Assembly (NCBI GenBank): GCA_947458875.1 | Contig: CANGZD010000002.1 | Coordinates: forward strand, 90,513-154,512 | Direction of reading: 5' to 3' | Origin: Sphingobacteriaceae bacterium | GTDB taxonomy: Bacteria > Bacteroidota > Bacteroidia > Sphingobacteriales > Sphingobacteriaceae | DNA length: 64,000 bases | Part shown: piece by piece, positions 28,279-36,046 of the stretch | Layout of the letters: the number at the start of each line of letters is the position of its first letter | Numbering within the stretch: the stretch's first letter is position 1 | Notes under the pieces: generated by a model | Database searches by the model: none | The model's input: the letters and a program-made list of their open reading frames with translations, nothing else | Told to the model about the DNA's origin: nothing | Program-made: the position numbers and the translations under genes

Positions 28279-29532
28279 TTAGGATTTTTCTTCCCAGATG
28301 GTCAGCAAATGCACTAAACTCTCTACTGCTTTCTCCATATCTTGAACTGATACCCATTCTAACTTGCTGTGAAAAGCATGTTCGCCGGCAAAAATATTGG
28401 GGCAAGGTAAGCCCATAAAAGATAATCTGGAGCCATCTGTCCCGCCACGAATGCTTTGAAGTTTGGGTTCGAGTCCGGCTCTGCGTATGGCTTCCAAACC
28501 AAATTCCACCACTGTCGGGTGCTGATCTAGAATTTGTTTCATATTGCGGTATTGTTCCTTTACCTGGAGTTCATACTGACTTTTAGGGTAGACAATCATT
28601 ACCTTTTTGGTAATTTCTTCCAAGAAATTCGCGTGGTTTTGAAGGCCCTCTTCTGTAAAATCGCGAACAATAAATTCCAAAGTAGCTTCCTCCACGGTAC
28701 CGCGGATAGTCACCGGATGTAGAAATCCTTCTTTGACCTCTGTGCTCTCGGGGCTCAATCTCTCTTTTGGTAATTGAGCTATAATTTCGGCTGCAATCTT
28801 TAGGGCACTTTCCATTCTCCCCTTGGCAAACCCCGGATGTGAGCTGATGCCTCGGATGTTTATGACGATACCATCGGCCGAAAAGGTTTCATTTTCTAAC
28901 GAACCCAGCGTTTCTCCGTCAACAGTGTAAGCAAAATCAGCGCCTAATTTCTGGAGGTCAACTTTATCTACGCCTCTTCCAATTTCTTCATCCGGAGTGA
29001 ATAAGAGCTTCAAAGTGCCGTGTTTTATTTCAGGATGATGGATCAAAAAATTCACCACATCCATAATTTCGGCTAATCCGGCCTTATTGTCGGCACCTAA
29101 AAGAGTAGTCCCGCTGGCGGTAATGATGTCATTCCCGATTTGTGCTTGCAGATCAGGATGTTCTTTCAGTCGTAAAACCTGACTTGGATCATCGGGTAGC
29201 ACCAGATCTTGACCCTGATAGTTAGGGTGGATGATGGGTTTAACCTCCTTGCCGCTGCAATCGGGCGAGGTATCCATATGAGAACACAAACAGATTACCG
29301 GGACCGATTTATTCGTATTTGCAGGAATTGTGGCATATACATAGCCATGCTCATCTAGATGCGCATCCGCGATGCCCATTTCGAGTAATTCTTGCACCAG
29401 AAGGCGTCCCAAGTCCTTTTGTTTTTCGGTAGATGGACAGGTAGTTGAGTAGGGATCTGATTGCGTATCGATCCTTACATATTTTAGAAATCTGCTTGAT
29501 GCTGTATAGTTATATTTTTTTAGTGCTTCCAT
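28279..29532 (-). CDS. pepT: Peptidase T (tripeptide aminopeptidase)
   Basis: 417 residues, the usual length for M20B PepT. Metal site motifs: CLCSHMDTSPD (His/Asp), TLLGADNKAGLAEIMD (bridging Asp), and FTPDEEIGRGVDKVD (Glu pair), then FVYTVDGE-like DFAYTVDGETLG and the late SIRGGTDGSRLSFMGLPCPNIF segment. It removes the N-terminal residue of tripeptides in the cytoplasm. Stands alone on the minus strand, divergent from the M14 carboxypeptidase gene. Confidence 0.93.
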   Translation of the reverse strand: MEALKKYNYTASSRFLKYVRIDTQSDPYSTTCPSTEKQKDLGRLLVQELLEMGIADAHLDEHGYVYATIPANTNKSVPVICLCSHMDTSPDCSGKEVKPIIHPNYQGQDLVLPDDPSQVLRLKEHPDLQAQIGNDIITASGTTLLGADNKAGLAEIMDVVNFLIHHPEIKHGTLKLLFTPDEEIGRGVDKVDLQKLGADFAYTVDGETLGSLENETFSADGIVINIRGISSHPGFAKGRMESALKIAAEIIAQLPKERLSPESTEVKEGFLHPVTIRGTVEEATLEFIVRDFTEEGLQNHANFLEEITKKVMIVYPKSQYELQVKEQYRNMKQILDQHPTVVEFGLEAIRRAGLEPKLQSIRGGTDGSRLSFMGLPCPNIFAGEHAFHSKLEWVSVQDMEKAVESLVHLLTIWEEKS

Positions 29533-29613
29533 AGGCTCTCCCGGGAGGTAAATTTAAAATAAATGTATACCTTTTGCTATGCTGATTTTACACAGCTAAT
29601 AGTCAACAAATAA

Positions 29614-29621
29614 TATCTTTG
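29614..29621 (+). promoter_or_regulatory. Promoter -7 element very close to the M14 start codon
   Basis: TATCTTTG matches TAnnTTTG and ends five bases before the ATG at 29627. Transcription would begin at or within about two bases of the start codon, so the message may be leaderless. Confidence 0.45.
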
Positions 29622-29626
29622 GTGAT

Positions 29627-31351
29627 ATGAAAAAAATCTTTTTGCTTGGATTTTCCGTTTTAATGGTACTGAGTGTGTATGCCCAGTTTACTCCATTTGA
29701 ACGCGATCAGTATAAAAATACCACCGCAACTTATGCAGAAGCCATCAGTTATTATCAGCAATTAGATCAAAAGTTTGATCAATTGAAAATGATTACTTGT
29801 GGGCCAACAGATAGCGGTAAGCCACTCCACCTGGCGGTTTTGTCAAAAAATAAAGTGTTTGATCCTGTCAAACTTCGTCAGCAAAACAAACGGGTTATTC
29901 TGATCAATAATGGCATACATCCTGGGGAACCGGAAGGTATTGATGCCAGCATGATGCTGGTTCGTGATTTGCTGAAAAATAATGCGGTACCCGATAATGT
30001 GGTACTTTGTTTCATACCTATCTATAATATTGACGGCAGTTTGAATAGGTCTTCCACTTCGAGAGCAAATCAGAATGGTCCGCAGGCTTACGGATTTAGG
30101 GGTAATGCTCAAAATCTTGATTTGAATCGCGATTTCATCAAAACGGATTCCAAAAACTCACGATCTTTTCAGGAAATTTTTAACACCTGGCAGCCCGATA
30201 TTTTCATCGATAACCATACTAGTAATGGTGCCGATTATCAGTATGTGATGACTTTAATTGATACGCAACAGGATAAATTGTGCCCCATTTTAGCAGATTT
30301 CATGTCTAATAAACTCACGCCGGCCATCTTCAAACAAATGAAAACTGCCGGTTGGGAAATGACACCTTACGTGGATCATATTAAAGAAACACCCGATGAA
30401 GGGATCCGTGCTTTTTTGGAGATTCCCCGCTTTAGTACAGGTTATGCGGCGCTTCATCAAACCATGGGATATGTCCCCGAAACACACATGCTCAAACCTT
30501 TTAAACAAAGGGTAGAAGCTACATACGCCCTCATGCAAACTTTCATCAACTATACTGAGGAGCACGCAGTAGAAGTGGGAGTGGTTAGAAAAAGAGCGCT
30601 GGATGCAGCCAAACAACAAAAGCAATTTGCATTAAGCTGGAAATTAGATGAGAGCAGGGTAGATAGCTTTGAATTCAAGGGTTATGAAGCCGGCCGCAAG
30701 CCTAGCGAGATCAGTGGAGAACCTCGCTTGTTCTATGATCGAGCGAAACCTTACCAAAAAAACATTCCCTGGTTTAAACATTATCAATCTACATTAAGTG
30801 TAAATGCACCAGTGGCTTATATCATTCCGCAAGCTTGGCAAAAAGTGATTGATTTGTTGAGATTGAACGGTGTGCAGCTGGAAAGGTTAAAAAAAGACAC
30901 CTTGATGAATGTAGAGATGTATTACATCACGGATTACAAAAGTCCGGCCAGACCCTATGAAGGTCATTATCTTCATACGCAGGTCAAGGTAAACCCGGTA
31001 AAACAATCGGTTCGCTTTTATGAGGGTGATTATGTGGTAAGGGTAAATCAGTCTCAAAATCGATACATCGTAGAAACACTGGAACCGCAAGGTGTCGATT
31101 CTTTTTTTGCCTGGAACTTTTTTGACTCCACATTGAGCCAGAAAGAGTATTTTTCGGCTTATGTTTTTGAAGATACGGGCGCTGAAATTTTGAAAAAGAA
31201 CCCTGAGCTAAGAAAACAGTTGGAGGAGGAAAAAGCCAAAAATGAACCGTTATATAAAAGCGGTTCCGCTCAATTAGATTGGGTTTATCGCCACTCAGAT
31301 TATCTGGAGAAAACTTTCATGCGTTATCCTATTGGAAGAATATTAAACTAG
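29627..31351 (+). CDS. Secreted M14 family zinc carboxypeptidase
   Basis: 574 residues with signal peptide MKKIFLLGFSVLMVLSVYAQ. Zinc ligands H98 and E101 (GIHPGEPEG) and H196 (FIDNHTSNGADYQ), with N166-R167 (LDLNRDF) for substrate carboxylate, give a complete M14 site. The long C-terminal half is typical of the Bacteroidota peptidase M14 group. It would trim peptides in the periplasm. Two bases separate its stop from the rhomboid start. Confidence 0.9.
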   Translation: MKKIFLLGFSVLMVLSVYAQFTPFERDQYKNTTATYAEAISYYQQLDQKFDQLKMITCGPTDSGKPLHLAVLSKNKVFDPVKLRQQNKRVILINNGIHPGEPEGIDASMMLVRDLLKNNAVPDNVVLCFIPIYNIDGSLNRSSTSRANQNGPQAYGFRGNAQNLDLNRDFIKTDSKNSRSFQEIFNTWQPDIFIDNHTSNGADYQYVMTLIDTQQDKLCPILADFMSNKLTPAIFKQMKTAGWEMTPYVDHIKETPDEGIRAFLEIPRFSTGYAALHQTMGYVPETHMLKPFKQRVEATYALMQTFINYTEEHAVEVGVVRKRALDAAKQQKQFALSWKLDESRVDSFEFKGYEAGRKPSEISGEPRLFYDRAKPYQKNIPWFKHYQSTLSVNAPVAYIIPQAWQKVIDLLRLNGVQLERLKKDTLMNVEMYYITDYKSPARPYEGHYLHTQVKVNPVKQSVRFYEGDYVVRVNQSQNRYIVETLEPQGVDSFFAWNFFDSTLSQKEYFSAYVFEDTGAEILKKNPELRKQLEEEKAKNEPLYKSGSAQLDWVYRHSDYLEKTFMRYPIGRILN

Positions 31352-31353
31352 CT

Positions 31354-31992
31354 ATGCAAGAATACATCACCCAAACCCCTGTTGCCAGTATCATTTTTCT
31401 GTTCACTGTCGTGACCAGTATCTATGCATTTTCTAATCAGGAGATATATGGCAAATTTATGCTACACCCTTACAGCCTTAGTCGCGGGCAAAAAATATAT
31501 ACACTCCTTACAAGTGGTCTCATTCATAAGGACTGGACGCATCTACTTTTTAATATGCTGTCTTTCTATTTTTTTGCTTTTCCGCTCGAAAGAACACTGG
31601 TCTCCATCAGTGCTTGGGGCCATCTTCATTTCGGATTAATTTACCTACTCAGTTTGGTGCTGAGCGATGTGAGTTCCATTGCAAAACACAAAGAGCATTT
31701 CTGGTATCATAGTTTGGGTGCCTCAGGAGCGGTTTGTGCGGTGGTTTTCAGCTATATTTTGTTTTATCCATTAACCAAAATGCTGATTTTACCTATCCCT
31801 ATTCCGATACCAGCGGTTTTATATGGATTTTTGTTTTTAGGATACTGCTGGTACGCTTCGCGGCATTCCAGCGATCACATCAATCATGATGCCCACTTTT
31901 ATGGAGCATTAACCGGTATTTTGATCACAGTCATTCTTCACCCGGATATTGTACCCTATTTTATAGGGCAACTAACGGGAAGCAGGATTTAA
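31354..31992 (+). CDS. Rhomboid family intramembrane serine protease
   Basis: 212 residues from ATG 31354; the frame is open further upstream into the M14 gene but the family begins here. Six transmembrane segments. H63/N67 (HKDWTHLLFN), catalytic S124 in GASG (122-125) and H181 (HDAHFYGALTG) are all present, so it should be active. It cleaves membrane-embedded substrates. It follows M14 by 2 bases, and its stop shares TTAA with the convergent gene at 31989. Confidence 0.9.
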   Translation: MQEYITQTPVASIIFLFTVVTSIYAFSNQEIYGKFMLHPYSLSRGQKIYTLLTSGLIHKDWTHLLFNMLSFYFFAFPLERTLVSISAWGHLHFGLIYLLSLVLSDVSSIAKHKEHFWYHSLGASGAVCAVVFSYILFYPLTKMLILPIPIPIPAVLYGFLFLGYCWYASRHSSDHINHDAHFYGALTGILITVILHPDIVPYFIGQLTGSRI

Positions 31993-32966
31993 ATCGATAA
32001 ATTCTGCTTGAATTCTCCCTGTTCATCCAGCAAAAAGCTTAGCGGATTTTCGGGATCTTTGATGATTTCGAGCAATAGATATCCCCAGGGCTTCCAGAAA
32101 TTCTCCAGAACCTGGCCGTAAGTCTTGTTTTCCCAATGGTCGAATATAGGTTTCGAACTGATTCCCTGAAGGGGCATCGCTTCTATAAATATGGCTTCAT
32201 TGGTAGGTAATACGGTGTATTCTGGCAATCGGTTAAAGAGGTAGGCCGAGTAGAAAAAACGGGCACATATTTCTTCGAATTGGATCGGCTGCAAGCTATG
32301 ATTCGAAATTTTTTGTAAAATGTCCCGGTGATAGGCCGAATTGGCTCCGTTGTCTTGCAGGCAGGCAATGATGCCAAAATCGCCAGCCCTTAAGCTAAAA
32401 CTCAGGGTGTTAATTTCATCGCGATAGCTGAAAAAGTCTCGTTCCTGATCGAGCTTAAATAGACAGATGCTCCAGGGATTTACATCTTCAAAAACAATGG
32501 GTCTGATCAAAGATTGCAGCATGAGGTGCAACTTAGAGAACTTAAACTGTAGCGATTGCGATAAGTTAAAACTTTCTCCCTGCGCCGCTTGTTGACGCAT
32601 ACCTTGTCTGATTTCATGATAAATGATGCCATAAACCAATTTGGCAATCCATTGAAAAAGTGTTTGTTCGGGTAATGTTTTTAATCCGCTGTAGCCAGCT
32701 GCAAAAGCTTTTTCAATTTCCAACTCAAGCGGTTCCAGGAATTGTTCATTGATATCTGTTGCACATGGAATTTTAATGTCTTTATAGGTAGTGATGCTTT
32801 CATCCAGCAGTTTAAATGCTTTTTCCTCCAAGCCAAAACGCTGGATGAACCACAGCGGGAAAACGCTGATGCTTTCTTCGCTTGATTGCAGCTTTTTGCC
32901 GCTTAAAAAGCAATGCTGATGACCGAACTGGAAATTTCTAAAAGGTTCATACAAAGGCGCTACCAT
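31989..32966 (-). CDS. Conserved hypothetical protein
   Basis: 325 residues, no signal peptide or transmembrane helix. The N-terminus has FGHQHCFLSGKKL, which could bind metal; the middle (about 95-175) is helical; the C-terminal part has mixed strands. I do not recognise a family. It ends on the same TTAA as the rhomboid gene and is divergent from the dipeptide epimerase (72-base gap). Function unknown. Confidence 0.75.
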   Translation of the reverse strand: MVAPLYEPFRNFQFGHQHCFLSGKKLQSSEESISVFPLWFIQRFGLEEKAFKLLDESITTYKDIKIPCATDINEQFLEPLELEIEKAFAAGYSGLKTLPEQTLFQWIAKLVYGIIYHEIRQGMRQQAAQGESFNLSQSLQFKFSKLHLMLQSLIRPIVFEDVNPWSICLFKLDQERDFFSYRDEINTLSFSLRAGDFGIIACLQDNGANSAYHRDILQKISNHSLQPIQFEEICARFFYSAYLFNRLPEYTVLPTNEAIFIEAMPLQGISSKPIFDHWENKTYGQVLENFWKPWGYLLLEIIKDPENPLSFLLDEQGEFKQNLSI

Positions 32967-33038
32967 GCTTCAAAGGTAAACAATTGGCCCGATTGCCGGA
33001 TTTTTTCAGTTAATTAGCGATGTAAGCCAAGTGTAAAA

Positions 33039-34052
33039 ATGAGCATCCGAATACACGCCAAACCCTTCGAGTTATTGTTGAAATACCCTTTCAGTATTTC
33101 CGGATATAGCCGTAAGAGTACTCCTCTGATGCTTTTGGAGCTCGAATTAGATGGCTTAATCGGTTTTGGGGAAGCATCTATGGTGCCTTATCATGGAGAA
33201 AATCCTGCCACCGCTTCTGAATTTCTTTCAAAAGTAAAACTCGATTGGCTTCAACCGCCCTTTAATTTTGATGAGCTTAGGGTCTATTTAGATGGCCTGG
33301 CTCCCGGGAATTCGAACATCAAAGCAGCTATCGACATTGCCCTACACGATTTGCAAGGCAAGCTGGATAACAAACCATGTTACACTTATTTTGGTTCAAA
33401 TCCTGAGCACATGCCGCTGACGTCTATCACTATCGGCATGGACAGCCCTGCAGTGATTTTACAGAAAGTAAAAGATGCTGAACCAGCACATATTCTCAAA
33501 GTGAAACTGGGCGGCGATGAAGACAAAAGGCTCATTGAAACTATTCGTTCTGTTTGTGATAAGCCTTTGTTTGTAGATGCCAACCAAGGTTGGAGAGACC
33601 GCACACATGCATTAGAAATGGTCCATTGGCTGCAAGAGCAGGGGGTGCTGCTCATCGAGCAGCCCTTGGATAAAAGCAATTGGGACGATAATGCTTGGAT
33701 AACCGAACATAGTCCTATTCCGATTTTGGGAGATGAATCTATTCAGCGTTTGGCCGATGTGGATAAAGCAAAAGGAGTTTACCACGGCATCAATATCAAA
33801 CTGATGAAAAGTGCCGGTATGCAAGAAGCCTTTCAAATGATAAAGCGTGCCCGTGAACTGGACTTAAAAATCCTGATAGGCTGCATGAGTGAGACTTCCT
33901 GTGCCACCCTGGCTGCCGCCGCATTAGCTCCACTTTGCGATTGGGCCGATTTAGATGGACCCTTCCTCACTAAAAATAATCCTTTCCCTAATCCAAAATT
34001 TAAAAATGGGAAGTGGGTGCTGAATAATTTACCGGGCTTGGGAGTTTTTTAA
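33039..34052 (+). CDS. Dipeptide epimerase (L-Ala-D/L-Glu type, enolase superfamily)
   Basis: 337 residues. Acid/base Lys in the KxK motif (HILKVKLGG), metal ligands in LFVDANQGW, LLIEQPLD and ILGDESI, and the second Lys in NIKLMKSAG match the muconate-lactonizing subgroup and the dipeptide epimerases. It epimerises the second residue of dipeptides such as those from recycled murein. It fits the surrounding peptidases. Its stop shares TTAA with the prohibitin-like gene. Confidence 0.88.
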   Translation: MSIRIHAKPFELLLKYPFSISGYSRKSTPLMLLELELDGLIGFGEASMVPYHGENPATASEFLSKVKLDWLQPPFNFDELRVYLDGLAPGNSNIKAAIDIALHDLQGKLDNKPCYTYFGSNPEHMPLTSITIGMDSPAVILQKVKDAEPAHILKVKLGGDEDKRLIETIRSVCDKPLFVDANQGWRDRTHALEMVHWLQEQGVLLIEQPLDKSNWDDNAWITEHSPIPILGDESIQRLADVDKAKGVYHGINIKLMKSAGMQEAFQMIKRARELDLKILIGCMSETSCATLAAAALAPLCDWADLDGPFLTKNNPFPNPKFKNGKWVLNNLPGLGVF

Positions 34053-34954
34053 TTACCTCCAATTAATATGGGTGCAGTTTTACCATTACCCATAATGATA
34101 ATTTTGGCATTGGGTGATTGCGCCAGTTCCTTTTGCGCCTTGATGGCCTCGTACTGTAACTGCTTGTCACTCAAACCGGTCGATAAAATTCGCTGGTAAT
34201 CGGCAATACCTTGTGCTTCCACTCTTTTACGCTCGGCTTCCTGACGTTCTTTCTGCAAAACGAAAGTCATTTTTTGTGCTTCCTGCTCTGCGTTGATTTT
34301 AGATTCGATGGTTTTTTTAACAGATTCAGGCAAGGTGATGTTTCTTACTAGTAATTGTTCTAAAGCCAAACCCCTTTTAGCAAAACTTTCGCCAATGGTT
34401 TTATAAATTTTGTCTTGAAATTCCTGTCTTTTGGTAGAATATAAAGCAACCGCATCGTAATAAACTGCATTATCGCGAATGGCAGTTCGGCTAACCGGAC
34501 GTACAATCTTATCTACATAATCGCGGCCAATTTCTTTTAAAATCCGAGGAGTTTCATTTGCGTTTACCCTGTATAGTACCGATAAATCAATAATCACCTC
34601 CAAGCCATCAGATGAAAGTACACGAATGGCGTCATCGCCAGATTTAGTTCCTTCATCATGGATGCCAGACATGGTGTAGTTCTGTGTCTTTACATCAAAA
34701 TTAGTCACCTCTACCAATGGATTGATCACATTCAGACCACTATACAACACATCATCTTCCACCTTGCCAAATAGGGTTTTAACCCCAACTTGTCCGGCAT
34801 CAATTACCTTGAACATGGAAGAAGAGGCACCAACTATTAATAATACAATTCCCGCAATCCGGATGGTGCCAGCCAAACGCGTTAGCGGGCTTTCCTGGCG
34901 TGCAGCCTGTATGCCAAAAATGAGTAAAACTGAACCGATGAATAGTAGAATCAT
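34049..34954 (-). CDS. Prohibitin/SPFH (band 7) family membrane protein
   Basis: 301 residues: two hydrophobic segments at the N-terminus (about 1-15 and 28-50), then the SPFH domain starting FKVIDAGQVGVKTLFGKVEDD, and a long coiled coil (about 210-265, rich in Glu/Lys/Gln). It forms large membrane ring assemblies and often works with FtsH-type proteases. Last of a minus-strand group with rhodanese and the 66-residue membrane protein. Confidence 0.9.
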   Translation of the reverse strand: MILLFIGSVLLIFGIQAARQESPLTRLAGTIRIAGIVLLIVGASSSMFKVIDAGQVGVKTLFGKVEDDVLYSGLNVINPLVEVTNFDVKTQNYTMSGIHDEGTKSGDDAIRVLSSDGLEVIIDLSVLYRVNANETPRILKEIGRDYVDKIVRPVSRTAIRDNAVYYDAVALYSTKRQEFQDKIYKTIGESFAKRGLALEQLLVRNITLPESVKKTIESKINAEQEAQKMTFVLQKERQEAERKRVEAQGIADYQRILSTGLSDKQLQYEAIKAQKELAQSPNAKIIIMGNGKTAPILIGGN

Positions 34955-34983
34955 GTCTAATTATATTGATAAATTATTAAAAA

Positions 34984-35184
34984 TTATTTTTTCTGGGCAG
35001 TTTCACGAACCTTTTTGATCAATCTGATCTTCAAAAATATCAGTAGTGCCAAAGAGAAAATACTAGCAGCGAGCATTCCGTAAACACCGTTTTTAAATGC
35101 CCAGTAGGCGCTCATCCCCATGCTGAAAATACCAATATTGAGCCCCACATTGGCTAAAATTTTCCAGATCATTTTAGTAAACAT
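34984..35184 (-). CDS. Small two-helix membrane protein
   Basis: 66 residues: two hydrophobic segments (about 8-28 and 35-52) and a basic tail. Its first codons overlap the rhodanese gene by 11 bases, supporting that it is a real, co-translated gene. Resembles small Sphingobacteriaceae proteins without known function. Confidence 0.7.
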   Translation of the reverse strand: MFTKMIWKILANVGLNIGIFSMGMSAYWAFKNGVYGMLAASIFSLALLIFLKIRLIKKVRETAQKK

Positions 35185-35488
35185 TCATGCCCGGTTCTAT
35201 TTCGGCCGCCCAGGCCAAAATGCCACCCTTTAAATTATATAAATTTTGAAAACCCTGACTTTCCAGCTGCATAATCGCCGCTGCACTACGAGCGCCGCTA
35301 CGGCAATGTACAATAACTGGCTTATCTCTGGCAATCTTCTCGGTCTCTACCAAAATATTAGCAAGAGGAATGTGTAAACCTTGCAGATTTGAAACCTCGT
35401 ATTCGAAAGCTTCTCTTACATCAATCAATTGGAAATCTCCCTGCTGGTCGATCTTCTTTTTTAACTCTTGTACGGTTATTTCTTTCAT
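35174..35488 (-). CDS. Single-domain rhodanese-like sulfurtransferase
   Basis: 104 residues. Active-site loop with C62 (VIVHCRSGARS) and the substrate-binding segment LIDVREAFEYEVSN are intact. Cytoplasmic, likely transfers sulfur to thiols. First gene of the minus group rhodanese, small membrane protein, prohibitin. Confidence 0.9.
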   Translation of the reverse strand: MKEITVQELKKKIDQQGDFQLIDVREAFEYEVSNLQGLHIPLANILVETEKIARDKPVIVHCRSGARSAAAIMQLESQGFQNLYNLKGGILAWAAEIEPGMNVY

Positions 35489-35548
35489 TAAAGATCTTTT
35501 TATAAACCAAAGGTATCATTTCGGCTCATCAAATTCATGAAAATATTT

Positions 35549-35568
35549 ACTATGCTTGCATAATAAAT
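35549..35568. promoter_or_regulatory. Operator 1 upstream of the MarR gene
   Basis: TTACTATGCTTGCATAATAA contains the near-palindrome ATGCTTGCAT (35552-35561) and matches the reverse complement of operator 2 at 17 of 20 positions. It covers the -33 TTG (35556-35558) of the promoter. Confidence 0.6.
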
Positions 35569-35578
35569 ATACATTACT

Positions 35579-35586
35579 TAGATTTG
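35579..35586 (+). promoter_or_regulatory. Promoter -7 element of the marR-fadNAE operon
   Basis: TAGATTTG matches TAnnTTTG, 20 bases after the -33 TTG at 35556-35558. Transcription would start near 35590, about 16 bases before the MarR ATG. It lies exactly between the two operators. Confidence 0.6.
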
Positions 35587-35603
35587 TTATGCTTGCATAG
35601 TAA
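35584..35603. promoter_or_regulatory. Operator 2 over the MarR transcription start
   Basis: TTGTTATGCTTGCATAGTAA contains the second ATGCTTGCAT (35589-35598), 37 bases after the first. It overlaps the predicted start point and ends just before the ATG. Confidence 0.6.
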
Positions 35604-35605
35604 TC

Positions 35606-36046
35606 ATGAAGCCAGAAGAAACAATAGACTTTCATTTAAAGGTGGTTTGGCAAAATATTGCCAACACTTACAATCAATTAGCCGCAGCTTTTGGCATCAC
35701 CCAGGCTTTGGGTTATGCGCTCATCAACATTCAAGAGGAGGGTACGGCAGTTAGCCAGATAGCCAACCTTTTGGGGGTAAAATCAACCAGCCTGTCGAGA
35801 ATGTTGAATAACATGGAAGAGCTCGGTTTAATTTACCGAAAGGTAGATACCAAGGATAAAAGGTCGGTGAAGATTTATTTAACCGATTTCGGTAGAGAAA
35901 AGAAACATTTGGCCAAGCAAGTGGTGAAAGATTTCAATCAGTATTTGAATAAAAATCTTCAACAAAATGAGCGCAAAGATTTGATTGAGTTGCTCCAAAG
36001 AATTAACGAATTAACTTTTGCCTATAAACCTGTTACTGTGGTATGA
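35606..36046 (+). CDS. MarR-family repressor of the beta-oxidation operon
   Basis: 146 residues with the winged helix-turn-helix in the middle (GTAVSQIANLLGVKSTSLSRMLNNMEELGLI, wing around YRKVDTKDKRSVKI) and dimerising helices at both ends. It is the first gene of the operon and overlaps fadN by ATGA, so it is likely to regulate itself and the fad genes. Two matching operators frame its promoter. Acyl-CoA as ligand is an inference from context. Confidence 0.9.
   Translation: MKPEETIDFHLKVVWQNIANTYNQLAAAFGITQALGYALINIQEEGTAVSQIANLLGVKSTSLSRMLNNMEELGLIYRKVDTKDKRSVKIYLTDFGREKKHLAKQVVKDFNQYLNKNLQQNERKDLIELLQRINELTFAYKPVTVV

Noticed and set aside
31279..31353. Upstream extension of the rhomboid gene
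   Set aside because: It would overlap the M14 coding end; the first transmembrane helix and ATG at 31354 fit the family, with a 2-base gap.
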